NCBI GenBank assembly: GCA_963969395.1
Contig: OZ017795.1
Location: 36,809,063 to 36,873,062, forward strand
From: Pseudoscleropodium purum
Taxonomy: Eukaryota; Streptophyta; Bryopsida; Hypnales; Brachytheciaceae
DNA length: 64,000 nucleotides
Direction: 5' to 3'
The number at the start of each line of letters is the position of its first letter. Within the stretch, counting starts at the first letter, position 1. The notes below the pieces were generated by a model that had not been told where the DNA came from, searched no databases, and saw only the letters and a list, made by a program, of their open reading frames with translations. Shown here piece after piece: positions 10,415-23,799 of the stretch. The position numbers and the translations under genes are program-made.

Positions 10415-13400
10415 TTGAAAAACATCAAATGGTAGCATTTTAACCCTCAAGTGCCTAAGCCTTTAGTAGTGTATTTTTAATATGAAAAAAAAGCATGGAC
10501 TCATAGTTTTCCAAATGAGACAATATTTTATTCAAAATTTAACTATATAGATTTTTAAAAAGCTTATTTATTAGTGTCAACATATTAATTTTGAGTGTGA
10601 AATTTCATGGATTTTGTGACATTATAACAAGAAAAATATAAATATTTTATTTTTAGAATGTTCTTCTTCTCAATGTTTGAAAATTTGCATATAAGAGTTT
10701 TGGGGATTTGAGGTGACATGAACAACCAAAAATTGTGTTAGCACTCTAAAATGCTCTTCCAAAAACCTTAATTTCAAATGAAGATCTATCAAATTCATTA
10801 CAAATCTACCTTGCAATTGCTAAAATGCAATTTTGTTTTGTAAATAGAAACCACAAATAACTCCAAATTAACACCTACATGTTTAAATTTTCAACAGTGA
10901 AAATCATAAAAACACTTTACACTTTCTATCGGGACTATTGGAACCATTTTCAAAGTAAATGAATAAATCCAATTTTTTGAATCTCAAATCAAGTGAAATT
11001 GGCAAGTTTTTTTAAAGAAAAATTGGCAAACTATATTCTACAAGTAATGGTACAAATACACCTTTGCAAACCTCTCAAAAATCAAATATTTACTCTTTTC
11101 AATGAAAAATTAAAAAAACAATAGCTAACCTTCAATATTGCCTATAAATATTTTTTAAATGGTCAAAGGAACTTAACTACCAACACACAAACGAGCTAAA
11201 AATTTGAGTGACCATATATGGTTGCTCAAGTAGTTAGGGATTATATTATGGTTCTATTTTATGGTTCTATTTTATTTCAAGAAATATCTACATTAATTAG
11301 TGAACAACCTTTGTAATTAAATCTAGTATAGGACAAGTTTTGCCAATTTAAAAGCTAACTCAAGCTCAATATTTCATTCTATTATTCATCAATTTTTTAG
11401 AACCTTGACTCATCGATATATAGTTGTAAGTGGTAGTAGTGTCTAAATTAAATATATTATTTTATATAATAAGTCTCTAAGTGAAAAAAACATTGTTTAG
11501 TTGATAAGTCTAATCTTGCATTAAAAAAATAGCATGAAGAGAAAATTCATAGTTATGGGATTCATGAAGGTAGTCAATAACCTTATCCATACTTTTCAAA
11601 CTCTTATTCCTTACATAGGAATTTCAACATATGCATTAGTGTCAAATATTTAGTTAAATTAAGAAAATCAAATTCAACATTTAGAAACTATTTAATTTGA
11701 TTTATGTTTTGACATTCTACGATTATAATCTTAGAATAGTCTTTATTTTTTGAAATTATTTTCAATCAGAGCTATAATCTAGAAAAAAAATTATTCTCAC
11801 AAAAAGGGAAAATAAAACCTTCAAAGAGCAAGCAAAGACCAAAAAGACTTCACAATACATGTGAAGTTTAAGAACCTTTACTATTTCCTCCTAACATCAA
11901 ATCAACTTGAATATTATAATCCCATACTAGTGCAAATAATAACCTATTTGAATAACCAATACAAATTTCAAACACAAACCATTCGTCATGTCTTATGCCA
12001 CATTAAATTAGGGTGAAAATTTACACCATTAGTGCATATACTTTGATTGGTATAGTTTTGAAATCTTAAACTCTTGAGTTTTATAATTAAATTTTTTGAT
12101 GCAATTGTCCTTTTAGAGCATGTTTTAAAAGTAGGAAGAATAAAATAACTCCCACTACAATGAAGGATTGAGATTGGAGGGTTTCCCACTATAGTTATTT
12201 AGACCCTAGTAATATTATTATGTCCCCCTCAAATATTAAAAATTTTATTTTTTCAATTTTGAATGCGATGGATTTCTTTTTTACAAAACTATTGATGTTC
12301 GTTTTAGTAAGAAAAATTGATATTTCCTTAGGTGTAAAAAAGGTATGAACAAAAGGAATAAGATCTTGTTGCTTTTGTTTAGTGAGGCTCGCAAATTGAA
12401 CCCCCAATTACCAAATGCTTGTTATGTGTATTTGTCATATGACATCATCTAGGATTAACTTCTAAAGGGCCAACATGTTTATAGGCCCAAAATACTTCAA
12501 AATACTTATCTCCAAAGCAAGTTCAAAATCTTCATTAGTATTTATTTATTCAACAAATCCAGTCATGGGATCCATTGGTTAACTTGTTCAAGGACATTGT
12601 TACAAAATTTTAGAATGAATATCCCTACCGATTGCAAGTTCAATGTGTTGAGGCTTCAAAATGTAGACTTTTTTGGCCCTTTCTAAAGGTGAAGTTATGT
12701 CTTTCAACATTTTTAGAAATAAAATCATATATCCTATAACTTGTGAATCTAGTCAATATGTTTGAAAATAGATTGAAAACATATGTAAATTTTTTTTACC
12801 AAAAAGACTTTCATATTCATCTTTTAAAAAAATTTCTAGTGGAAGGTAGTATTGAATGAAAGAAAAACCTCAATATGCTAATAACTTTTACAACAAATTG
12901 AGAATTGTTAATTCCAATGTTAAATTTTTTCTAATAAAAATTTTGGATCCTTTATTTTTATTTTTTATTTTAAGATTTTGAAAATTGATAGCAAAAGACA
13001 ACTTTATATGTTTTTTCTATCTTTATTTGCCTACAAAACAAAATTCTTCATAAAATTTACCTCATTAATTGGAATGGAATGGTTCAAATGTTTTTGCGTA
13101 GATATTGATCTATAAAATTTTCAAAAAATAATTTATATTTTTTTAGAATATCTTTCTTTGTTGCACGGTTTGACATTTTAATTTTCAAAAAATAATTCTA
13201 ATATTTGCAACATTTCTAGGAATGCCTTGAAACAAAGTTTAGCGCATAGATTATATTGAGTAGCACTTATGTTAAAATTTCATACAAATTTTTTAAATTA
13301 TGAAGTCAATAGAGGCTACATGAGTTTGCAAAAAGTGGGCTCTTTGGTTGTTTAGGAATTAAACCATATCACAATGTGTTATTTAATAAGCTACAATAAT

Positions 13401-14378
13401 TTAATTAGCTCTTGATTTGTTTTTGGGAAGTCTTTAATTATTGAGACCTTCATCTCAAGTTGAACCTTTGTTTTGGACAATTTAAGTTTGGAGTACTTAG
13501 GCAAACAAGTTTCCTTGACTTATGCATGTTTATCAAGTTGTCAAGTTGTGAGTGTGTTTTAAAAAAAAACTCTTTTTTTGTGAAGATTGTAGCTATGGAA
13601 TTTTAGCTTTTTTATAAAGTTTTGAGTTTTCACTCCAATGCATGCATACTCTTGGATTCTTCTAAGGTGGAGAAAAAAACACAACTACCTCATATCAATA
13701 GGATTTTTTATTCTTATCTCAAGAGTCTCTCAAAAGAGTGTTTTTAACAATATCTTGTTTTTTATTTGATTGATTGTTTGAGTGGCAATTCTAGCTAAAC
13801 AATGTAGTTTGTCTTCTAAGTAGATAGTTGATAGATTTACAACTAATCCACAATTATTTGACACCACTTAAATTTTAAATTAAATTTCATTAAGATTTTT
13901 AGAACACCCCTTCCACCCCATCCCTCATACTTATATTTTTAGAGCTTAGTTTTCCATTGCATCTGATGTTATATTTTAGTTCAATTCTTTATTTGTATTT
14001 ATATCTATATGCCTATATCATATTCTATATTACATTTTGTATCATATGCATGTACTATATTTTGTATTATAGGCAACTTTGTTAAAATGATGGTATTTTG
14101 TTGAAATGGTGGGAAACTATTTTGGCGGAAGGTTGAAAATCTCAGCAAAAAATGGGATTGTTTTTGGGACGGAATTGTGAATTTTGTTGGTTTTATGAGT
14201 AGTTCGACATGCCTACACCTTCCATGCACACATAGGGTAGTGTTTTGAGGCCCCATGTGGTAGAAAACTCTCTTTTGCCACTATACAAATGGCATTCAGA
14301 ATACGCTGAAATTGTACAAATGGCATCCAGAATACTGCCATTTTAATGAAATTGCCTATTATTGTATTATGTACCTAT
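10415..14378. other. AT-rich spacer with a further dispersed repeat copy
   Basis: No gene is seen. The stretch about 12690-13320 is a diverged copy of the segment about 55107-55735 in the opposite orientation. Shared words include ATAACTTGTG, TTGAATGAAAGAAAAAC, a TTTATATGTTTTTTCTA-like word and ATTGATC in the same order. The rest is low-complexity AT-rich DNA. Two near-identical short words (ACAAATGGCAT.CAGAATA) lie at about 14285 and 14317, just outside the CACTA element that follows. Confidence 0.45.
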
Positions 14379-15195
14379 CACTAAAAGAAAATGAAAGGTT
14401 TTGCAACTACAGTGGGCAACTCATTTTGTAGTTGCATAGGATGTTTGCAATTAGATGACAATCTAAAGCTTATAGTTGCAGTGAACAAGTTGCATTCATT
14501 GCAATTTAGTTTTTCTTCATCATCCAACAACATGCAAAGAACTTCATCCTTGTGTACAACTTGTTTGCAACTTGTAGATTTGTAGATTTTAAAATATTAA
14601 TCTCAATGATTTGTAGATTCCAAAATTTCATATCTACCTTTCTAGATTTTTTTGTTATAGAATTACCTTCACTCTAGATTTTTGAATTTCAAATCTATTT
14701 TTCTAGATTTTAGATGTACTTTATTCCTATATTTCAGAAAATTCAATTTTATAGATTTCAAATTTTCTTGAATTTTAATTATTGTTTTATTTTTACAAAT
14801 TGTAGAAATCTTGAAATTCTATCAAAAAATTTATTATATAGGACTTCAACAACTTACAAGTGTTATATGTTCAATCTAATGGTACTCTTTACAATTGATA
14901 TGGGACAATTGATATACAACAAATGGGAATGAACTTTGAAAGCAACTAGGAAACAACTATGGCCAATTTCTAGTTGCATGATAGTTGTATAGGACACTAG
15001 TTATTTTTTAGTAATTTTTTACAACTATAGAATGATTATTTTGCAACTAAAACAGAGTATGAATGTTGTAAAATAACAACATGAAACAATTACATTAGAT
15101 TTGGTGCTAGTAGAAACAAAACTAGTTGCATGATAGTTGTATAGGACACTAGTTGCAAAGTAGTCAGTTGTGTCCGACATGTTTTTTTTCTAGTG
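14379..15195. mobile_element. Non-autonomous CACTA (EnSpm) element, 817 bp
   Basis: The left end is CACTAAAAGAAAATG and the right end is the inverted CACTAGAAAAAAAACATG. A 3-bp target-site duplication TAT lies directly outside both ends (14376-14378 and 15196-15198). Subterminal regions are crowded with the word TAGTTGCA and variants in both orientations, typical of CACTA transposase-binding repeats. A 30-bp sequence is repeated exactly at 14971-15000 and 15123-15152. No transposase frame is present, so it depended on another element for mobility. Confidence 0.8.
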
Positions 15196-16690
15196 TATAT
15201 TTTATATCCATTTTGGACAAGTGAGATTTACAGTTGATCTAAATCTAACAATTGACTTTAATCAAATTTGATGGTAGTAGTAGGGGATTTTTCCAAATTA
15301 CAATCAATGGCTCTTGTTTTTTGGAGGAAGAAAGGCGAAGATGGAATGGTAGCATTATCATAGTAACCTAGATCCAATGACACCCAACACTTTCAATTTG
15401 GATTATTACCCAACACTCTCAACTCCTATTTATGTGAAAAGCAGCAAAATGATCATGTCATACACTACTTAAATGGTATTGTATTTGAGCATGATAAGGC
15501 TTAGATACAAAACTGACATCCAAATGAAAGATGGAAATTGTTGAATTATCAAAGCAATAGTGAAGAAAGGTAACATGTCTTTTGAATGCATAGACATAGT
15601 ATTGTCTATAGCAATTTGTAATTATACGACATATTAATTGTGTGTAGATTTGTAGATTTTTCAAATGAAATTTAATGTATGAACTATGACACAAATGACC
15701 ATTGGCTCTATACAAATTTTAGAAATTTGTTGTTTATTTAAGAAATAGAAATAAAACATAAAATAGCTAAAGAAATCTCATTTATTCATCAATAGACTTT
15801 AAATTGCAATTAGAAGTTGGTATATTATTTGACTTGAGGTGTCAATTTATGAATTTTGAGATGCCATGTCAAGATTTCACATTGGTTTGACATGTTCAAA
15901 TAGTGCTTCTAAAACTAATTTATCAAGTCACACTTTTTTGAATTATAATAGGTTTGAATATTTTTGTATTCATTTGTAACAATTTCTATAACAATGAAAT
16001 TTTAAGGTGATACAAATTTTCTAAGTGACTAATTTCCCCTCCATCTTCACTCATAGAACAAATCAAGTTGTCATGGTTAAATCACATAAAAGCTTTTACA
16101 CTCAAATTGCTGAAATCGCACAACTCAAAGAATCTCACCACAACAAATAAATGTGAAAATAAATTATCCTATCTTATAGTTGGTCAATTTACTATTTGTT
16201 GGCTTTGCATTTGTATGTTTGAAAATTTTGATTCCATTATGAATTCAAAATTTTCCAAAATTTATCATGAATGGTAAATAATAAAATTTGCATTTCTTGC
16301 AAGATAAACATTTGGAGTTAGGTCCACAAGAGCAAATGAGATCCAACTCAAGCAATCACATAATGTTTTTTTTACCATAGAAATCTAAAACCCTTCATTA
16401 TAAGTTTTTTTTTTTTAAATGGAAAAATTTGTCCCATATTTTATGTTTGGTTTGCATTTAAAAATCTTTCCTTGCTAATTTGGGAGCTTTAATTTTGAAC
16501 ATTAATTAAATTTTACTATCAATATTAAATAATAAATTTTGGATTGTCTTGAAGGTTGGAAGAACGCCTAGAAAATGGCAGTGAAGGGCCAATTCTATTT
16601 GGCCATTGGCTTGTGGTTTTGAAGTTTTTGTTGTTCATTCAACTTTTATTATGGTGATAGTAGTTAACACTGCTATGCAATTAAAAATAA

Positions 16691-16735
16691 TACTCCATCC
16701 GTACAAAAATAAAGATATGAGTTTTTTGGTATATT
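16691..16735 (+). mobile_element. Possible Stowaway-like terminus
   Basis: The sequence TACTCCATCCGTACAAAAAT followed by AAAGATATGAGTTTTTTGG resembles the well-known Stowaway MITE end (TA then CTCCCTCCGT and a purine-rich run). The matching inverted end is not seen nearby, so this would be a truncated copy or a chance match. Confidence 0.3.
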
Positions 16736-18707
16736 ATAGATACAAAATTGGTTTACAAAGCAAAATCAATTCAGATATAATTTCAATTTAAATAAACTTC
16801 CTACAATAACATTCTATCCTCTATTGATAATGTTTGAAAAAAAAATATGAAGCTTTATATCATGCAATAATTCTTTGATAAAGCATAAAATGGAAGAATT
16901 TTAGATTTGTATCACTAAACCACTTGTAGTAAGGTCTAAAGTGTCATTGTTTCTAATGAAATCTTTGCACCCTCTAGCAATTTTATGATATTATAATATA
17001 AAGGTAATTGAAAATCTCTACAAATTTGCACAATCATCATTTCCTTTGTATAAATATTATTATCAATAGTATTTGGATACAAACATATTTTGCATTTCTC
17101 CTATCAATTTTGAACTTATTCAAACAACTTGAGCACATTGTTAGGTAGTTACTATCTCTTTTGAGGAAATAGTGAGAAATTGTGGCTTTTTGAAAAATCA
17201 TACATGAAAAATGTTGGAATATACGTGACATTTATCTATCAGTGGTTAAACTTTTTGAAAAAATCCAAAAGTAGTTTATGTGTCACTTTACCACAAGGAA
17301 TAGTCACAAATATGTATATATATATATATATATATATATGACTTTATAAAGTATTAAATATTTTTTGCTCTAAAAGATGTAGATTAAATCCAATATATAT
17401 GAAATTTTTGGAAAATATTACAATCAAGTTTAAAAAATAAATAGATTATAATTCGTATCAACAAATTTAAGCAACTTGTTGATTCTATGTTGGAGTTGAT
17501 GAAAGTCCAATCCAATGTTGTATAATTTACACATTAATAAGATTTCATACATTATATTTTACAATAATTACCTTCATTTAGACTTTTTTAATTATTACAT
17601 GTTTTATTTTTGAACAACTAAAAGGAAAATAATGCTTTATATCTAATAATAATAAATTTCAAATAGGCATAGGCCTCATGATTATTCATAAGAAGTGAAA
17701 AAGTTGTGCATTTGATTAAAAAAATGTAAACAAAAAAGAGATCAATACATTGCAAGTTGCAATTACCAACAAAGGTAGTTAAATAAAATTTAAATAAATA
17801 AATTTTTTTTATCATGTGAAAAATCCACAAGCAAATCCACATGAATTCCTTCAAGAAATCAATTGCATAGTTTTGGTCCTCATTAATTGTTACTATCGAT
17901 TTTTTTAGCACCATTTCAAGCATTGCTTATACACTAAGAGACTTTGTAAGTTACTATTGCAATAATTACTAAATGGTACAACAAAAATGTTGTTCAAAAC
18001 AAACAATTTTTGTTAAGGTGCTTGAGCATTATACTTGATTTTTAGATTCCTTTGCAACAACAAATGATATTCTTGAATTATGAAAAGGCACTATTTATCC
18101 ATCTCTCATCTATTCTTGGATTACTAAATATCTTTGGTTTCTATTGTTTTACTAATTCTGTCATTTTCTTAAAATATTTTTATTACCATGAGAGATCATT
18201 TTTGTATAGTATAGATTTATCACATGTAATTAGAGTGATGTGCTTGCTTCATATTCATTGAAATATAGAGTGCAAATGTGCAATCATGTACAAGAATTGC
18301 TATTGCAAGGTTCTAAATAAGATTTCTTGGATATCAGTCTAATAATTGAAGAAAGTGTTTGAAATCTTTTTGATAAGATAATGTTCATCTCTCAAAGGGG
18401 GCTCCATGTGGAGGTTTGAACATCATGTGCAACTGACTTTTTTATTTTGGGGGGTATTTAGTTGAACATGGACAATGAAATGGTCCCTAATATTATTTAA
18501 TTTTCCCATTCTTGGTATTTTATCCTCCCTACAATTATTTTGAATTTGAAAGTAGGGTCAATTTCCAACACTTTTACTTTCTTACAAGGAAAAAGATTGA
18601 AGTGAAAAAAAAGCAAATACAAACATTCAAGACTAACAAACCACATGAATTGAAAATATAGCATTCCATGCATACTCTTTAAAGTGCTTACCATTTGCTG
18701 TTGCCTT

Positions 18708-18853
18708 ACCATATTGAATGCTTTATATTTGGAATGAAAAATTCATAAAGCTAGCTTACAACAAAGACAAAATTCCATTTGTTATGACCATACTGTATGT
18801 TTTATACTTGAAATGCAAAATTCACAAAACTAGCTCAAAACAAAGAAAAATCC
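18708..18853 (+). repeat. Diverged two-copy tandem duplication, ~78 bp
   Basis: Unit one begins ACCATATTGAATGCTTTATA and ends in AAATTCC. Unit two begins ACCATACTGTATGTTTTATA and ends in AAATCC. Both contain AAAATTCA.AAA.CTAGCT and an ACAAAGA word in register. Confidence 0.6.
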
Positions 18854-19035
18854 TAAATATAAGAGTGCAAAAAGGAAACTAAACAGTGAACCTTGCTATT
18901 TGTGGGAATCATCAAAGGGAATCCAAAGATCATACTCAAATAAGCCCAAATGCAAAATCAAATACAAAAAGTGCATTGAAGAGAATTACATAGAATTAAC
19001 ATGTATAGTAGACATAGACATAGTTGGCCCCCCAA

Positions 19036-19203
19036 AAATGAAAAAACTAAAATGAAACCAACATACCAAAAATGCAATCATGTGCAAAGTAAAAAAAATT
19101 GGAAAACTAAAATGAAACCAATGTAGCAAAAAGACAAACATGTGCAAAGCCAAAAAATAAATGGAAAACTTAAGTGAAACCTATGTAGCAAAAACACAAA
19201 CCA
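19036..19203 (+). repeat. Three-copy tandem repeat, ~60-65 bp
   Basis: The units share AAAACTAAAATGAAACCAA, then a TA-GCAAAAA word, then AATCATGTGCAAAG or a close variant, and repeat about three times with decay. No protein is encoded. Flanking sequence is A-rich and related but not in register. Confidence 0.6.
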
Positions 19204-19686
19204 AAAAAATGCAAAAGTAAGCCACAAATGATTAAGCAAAAATGATACAAACACAACAAATACATATAGTTTCTACCAATAAGAAGTTTATAATGTGTTA
19301 ATACAACACAATTCTATGTACAAAATGTTTAGGGTTGTCTTATACATGTCGTCTATCTACATGATAATCCAAAAACGCTCCATATATACTACATCAAAAA
19401 CAAAAACAAAATAGGGAAAAAATCACGTAGGCTAAACTAAAATGTTGAATCACTTGTGGGTTGTACATATCACTCAAAGGAGTGAGAAGCTTTGCCAATG
19501 TAATTCTCGTGGCACATAAACCTCCAAAGGTTCCCATCCACAGTACAAAATGTCACGGAGCTCCTCCAACTCAATGGTGTTGAAACTTGACAAAGGGGAA
19601 GTGCAAAGGTGATCTAAAATGGGTGCTTGCAGTTTCCATGATTTAGAGATAAAACCCATGTTCTGGTTAAACTACTCTAGCATATA

Positions 19687-20430
19687 CAATGACTCCCAAA
19701 AGTTGTTGGCCACCGTAAAAATCACTCTCAAAAATTGAAAAATTGGAATTATGAAGTGAAATTTGGACATGTTATTGTACAAAAAGAATTCTACCCTCAT
19801 GTGTAATTTTACTTAAAATGAACTATATTTAGACAATTTATTATTTTGTTTGAATTTTTGATGGAAAAAAGAACTTTTTGTGAGAAGTCAAAATGCCCCG
19901 TTTTTTTTTTATAGGAAGAATGTACATCTTGACTAGATTCACATGTTACAAGTTTCATGAATTTTGGATTTTTATTGATTGAAATTTAATTGATTGAAAT
20001 TTGACCTCAAAATTTGACCTCAAAATGTTTTTGATATATATAGTCATTTGATGTTATTTTGAATTTATTTTTTGTTTTTTTGTAATTTATGGAGTGAAAA
20101 AAAAAATTTTGAGGTCAAATTTCAATCAATTAAATCTCAATCAATAAAAATCCAAAATTCATGAAACTTGTAACATGTGAATTTAGTCAAGATGTACATT
20201 CTTCCTATAAAAAGAAATGGGACATTTTGACTTCTCACAAAAAGTTTTTTTTTCCATCAAAAATTCATGCAAATAATTAATTGTCTAAATATAGTTCATT
20301 TTAAGTAAAATTACATATGAGGGTAGAATTCTTTTTGTACAACAACATGTCCAAATTTCACTTCATAATTCCAATTTTTCAATTTTTGAGAGTGATTTTT
20401 ACGGTGGCCAACAACTTTTGGGAGTCACTG
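19687..20430. mobile_element. Fold-back DNA transposon with Tc1-like ends, 744 bp
   Basis: Two arms of about 326 bp (19687-20014 and 20105-20430) are near-perfect inverted copies separated by about 90 bp, so a single strand would fold into one long hairpin. The ends are CAATGACTCCCAAAAGTTGT on the left and, inverted, CAGTGACTCCCAAAAGTTGT on the right, each directly flanked by TA (19685-19686, 20431-20432). CAGTG plus a CAAAAGT word next to TA is the form of Tc1-type ends in the Tc1/mariner superfamily. There is no transposase frame. The few differences between the arms suggest a young or gene-converted element. Confidence 0.8.
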
Positions 20431-20432
20431 TA

Positions 20433-21791
20433 TACATCCCCATCAAATTGGCAATGTTGTGGAACTTGATGAAGATGAAATTGCACTAGTTGTAGGGAAG
20501 AATACTTCATTGACATTTCCATAGCTTGTTTCTAGTCCTTTTATATCGAGAATGGTGTGTAGCCTAGTAGCTAGCCTCTTTTTGTTGCTCCAATGTCATT
20601 CCAAGGATCTGTAGGTGGTGCTAAGTTCTATAATATATATGGTATGATGGGGTCAATTGGGACAACCTCAACTTGTTCACCTTTTCTAGCAATAGCATGT
20701 TGTCCTCTATCAGAGCCCATTCTAGAATTTAGAACTACATTAGATTGTAAAAACACAAAGGAGATTGACAAATTGCAAGAATTTAATAAAAATCGATAGA
20801 TCTAAAACAATCCACCATGACTTAATGAAAACACATTAGATTGTGGAGTCTTGTAGTCAACAAAGAGGAAGAAAAATCTACATTAGAAAACCACACAAAC
20901 ATGGTAGCAACTATAGACAAACAAACAAGACTCACAAACAAGTTAGATGACAACTACTGCAAGCCCAAAGGGGAAAAAAGATGATGCATTGGATTTCCTA
21001 CACATACAACTCATGAAGCACTTAGGATGGACAAATCAAGGAGAAGAAAAGTTGAAACAAGCTAGCTGAAATATCTAAGATAGCATACCACATATTGTAG
21101 TAGAAGATAGAGAACCTTCAACTTTGGAATTAGGTACAACAAAGTTGAAGATTTAAATATAAAAATGCAATAGTAGGTAATAGGTTCATACATGCAATGC
21201 GTGATTCAAAGCGTTACTACCCATGCACGAGGGGATTAGTGACATACAATTTTTGCAAATCATAAACTATAGCTCCCAATTATGAACCCAATGTGAAACA
21301 ATCACTACCTTGCGTGAAGAAATTCTAAAAAACCATTAGTTGAACATTTCTTCTCCCAACCTATAGCTGAAAGAATGGAGAAATGACCACCTACTTGTGC
21401 AAAAATATAGATCTAGATCATAATTTCCTCAAAAGAATGATCACATATAGTTGAATGGATGAATAAATTGACACCTACTTGTGCGAAAACATTCCCTTAA
21501 ATCATGCTTTAATCATCTCAATGATCAACCACAAGTGAGCAAATGAGGAAATGACCACCCATTGTATAAAAATATTACTCCAAATCATAACTTAGGACCT
21601 CATCTTAATTACCAATCTTTAAGTATGTTGTAAGTCTAGAAGACCACACCTATGATCAAGAGTTAATTTACACAATCAGGCACCCCACCTAAATCAACAA
21701 CAAAATGACCACAAAGATTTAAATATAGGGACAAAAATTTGTAAACTACTATCTCCTAAGCAATTATTAATAAGGGCATCAACAAATGTAT
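20433..21791. other. AT-rich spacer with diverged tandem repeat
   Basis: No gene is seen. Between about 21370 and 21600 a unit of about 88 bp recurs three times: each has GA-ATGACCACCTACTTGTGC or a variant, an A-rich word, and AAATCAT..TTT.. later. The 68-codon frame at 20593-20799 is not convincing as coding. Confidence 0.4.
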
Positions 21792-21795
21792 TTAA

Positions 21796-23437
21796 CCCCT
21801 AAATGTTTTAGACTATATTTTCACCAAAAACACTCCAAAATTGCCATTTCTAGTGTACGTACCAAATTTTTTTTAAATAAAATTTTTGGACACTTGTAAT
21901 CATAGAATCTTGTATAAATTTGGTTCAAAAAGATGTGGAAAGAATTTCCAAAATTTTCATTGTGTAGATTGTAAGATATTAGTGTTTAAAGTGACAAAAA
22001 TCCTTTTTTTGGCCCTACAAAAAATCGAGTAGCTACACTTCACAAAGTTATTTTGCATGAAAAAATGTCCAAAATGATGGTTATCTTTGAATTCATTCTT
22101 CAAGTCAAGTTGGCTACATACTTACAAAATTTCAGAACATTTGGAATTGTACCATTAAAAGATTTTTGGGGCCTTCAGATGCTTGCAAGTTATCATAGCC
22201 TACGAACGCAGGAAATAAGTTCGGTGTAGCGGTTTGATGTGGCTAAGACCCTTCTATGTCATTGACCAAAAAAAAAAAAGTTTAATTTAAAATTTAAAAT
22301 TTAAAATTTTTTTGCATTTGGAGACTAAATTTTTTCTTTTTTTTTCTTTTTTTTTTTCATTTTTTTTATGAAAAAGAAAATTCTAATAGCGGGTTGTTCC
22401 CCTTGTTGCGGAGAACAGCTACAGGGGAACAGGCCCTAAATAGGCTTCTTGACCCCCCAAAATTCTTCTAATGAATATAAGGTGGAGGCACCAGTTACCA
22501 ACCACGCCCAATATTCAATGTGGAAGGGGTGGTAATTCCAACCTTAGGCTGAATCTACTAGTTCTAAAACTTGAAATTTGTTTTTTTTGTCCTTTTGAAG
22601 TTTGCAACCAACATGGTTATGACACATTACTTGTAGTAATGAGCAAAAAATTACTCTCTGGAATGATTGGAATTAGAAGACTCTAGACATTGCTTACAAG
22701 TTAAGAATTCTTTTACTTCCTATAATGCGCTGTAATTTCAATTTTCTGAATAAAAATCTGAAAATTTAGTAATCCTCATATTTCCTATCATCCTACATGG
22801 GAAAAATATCCTCCAACTCATACTATACAAAATCTATGCCCAAATTGCTTATTTGACTAGTTATTGGTACTTCCACCTTATAGGAAAAATATAATAAATA
22901 GAAAGTAGAGAATAATTCAAAATACTAAATTGTTCAAAATCTATTTATGGAATTTGAAAACTCCAATCCTAATGGTTGCAATGTTGTAATAAAAAATTTC
23001 AATCTTATGAATTTATTTTTTTCCAAAAATATTGAAAATTGAGTTAAATAAAAAGATGTCAAAGTTTATTTTATAGGAAAGAATCCATGACTACCCGCAA
23101 ATTAAAACTCCTCATGACTTTCATTTCATCAATCCAAATGGAATGATTCAAAACTTTCCATGTATATATAAATCTAGAAAATCAATTTCAAAATTTTATT
23201 TCTTAAGAAAACATTTTTTAAAGAAATTTTTGGGTTGTCCACCCAAGATTGAAAATTATATATCATACAATAACTTTTTAACCATATAGTCAAAAGTTAT
23301 GAAAATTGTTGGCCCTTAAAGCTACTCTTGGGCACATACTATACAAAAATTTCAAAAAAACAACATAAATATTCCATTCCTAGTAAGCCGCCCAAAATTT
23401 CTATGTTGCCAAGAAATTCAATTGAGGTGTTTAGGGG
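21796..23437. mobile_element. TTAA-flanked element, copy B
   Basis: The left end is TTAA plus CCCCTAAATG; the right end is TTTAGGGG plus TTAA, both intact. The length is 1642 bp, longer than copies A and C. The interior near each end matches copies A and C: a CACCAAAAACACTCCAAAAT word after the left end and a TTTCAAAAAA..A word before the right end. The middle (about 22250-22450) carries T-rich low complexity and a GGGAACAGGCC-type block also seen at about 28900-28960, so another repeat may be nested inside. Confidence 0.55.
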
Positions 23438-23799
23438 TTAAATATATAGAAACAAAACAATTTGTTATTTGTAGTTTAGGATGTATAGTTTGCTGAAATG
23501 AAACCAACTAATCCTAAAAAGGGGGTCTACCAAAACAAATTGGCATGGGCAAACTTCCAAAATGAACAACACAACTAAAACCTACAAGCATAGATTGAAA
23601 TTTTTTTTGAATTGTAGCCAAATTTCAACTGTGGAACCACCATGAAGTAGTCAATTGGCTTATTGTGGTTCTAAGTGCATGTTTGAATTCAAAGCTATCA
23701 ACATCAGTCTACAATGAACTTATTCAAGGTATCAACATCTTTTGAATTCACTATATAAATGAATGTACTTGAATTGAAAGATAGAGTCACCGTTGTTAT

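Larger units (their letters stand above)
15199..19686. other. AT-rich spacer with microsatellite and tandem duplications
   Basis: No gene is seen; open frames here are short and rich in Phe, Ile, Lys and Asn. A TA microsatellite lies at about 17315-17339. Two diverged tandem arrays near the right end are listed separately. The block ends at the TA target of the fold-back element. Confidence 0.45.
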
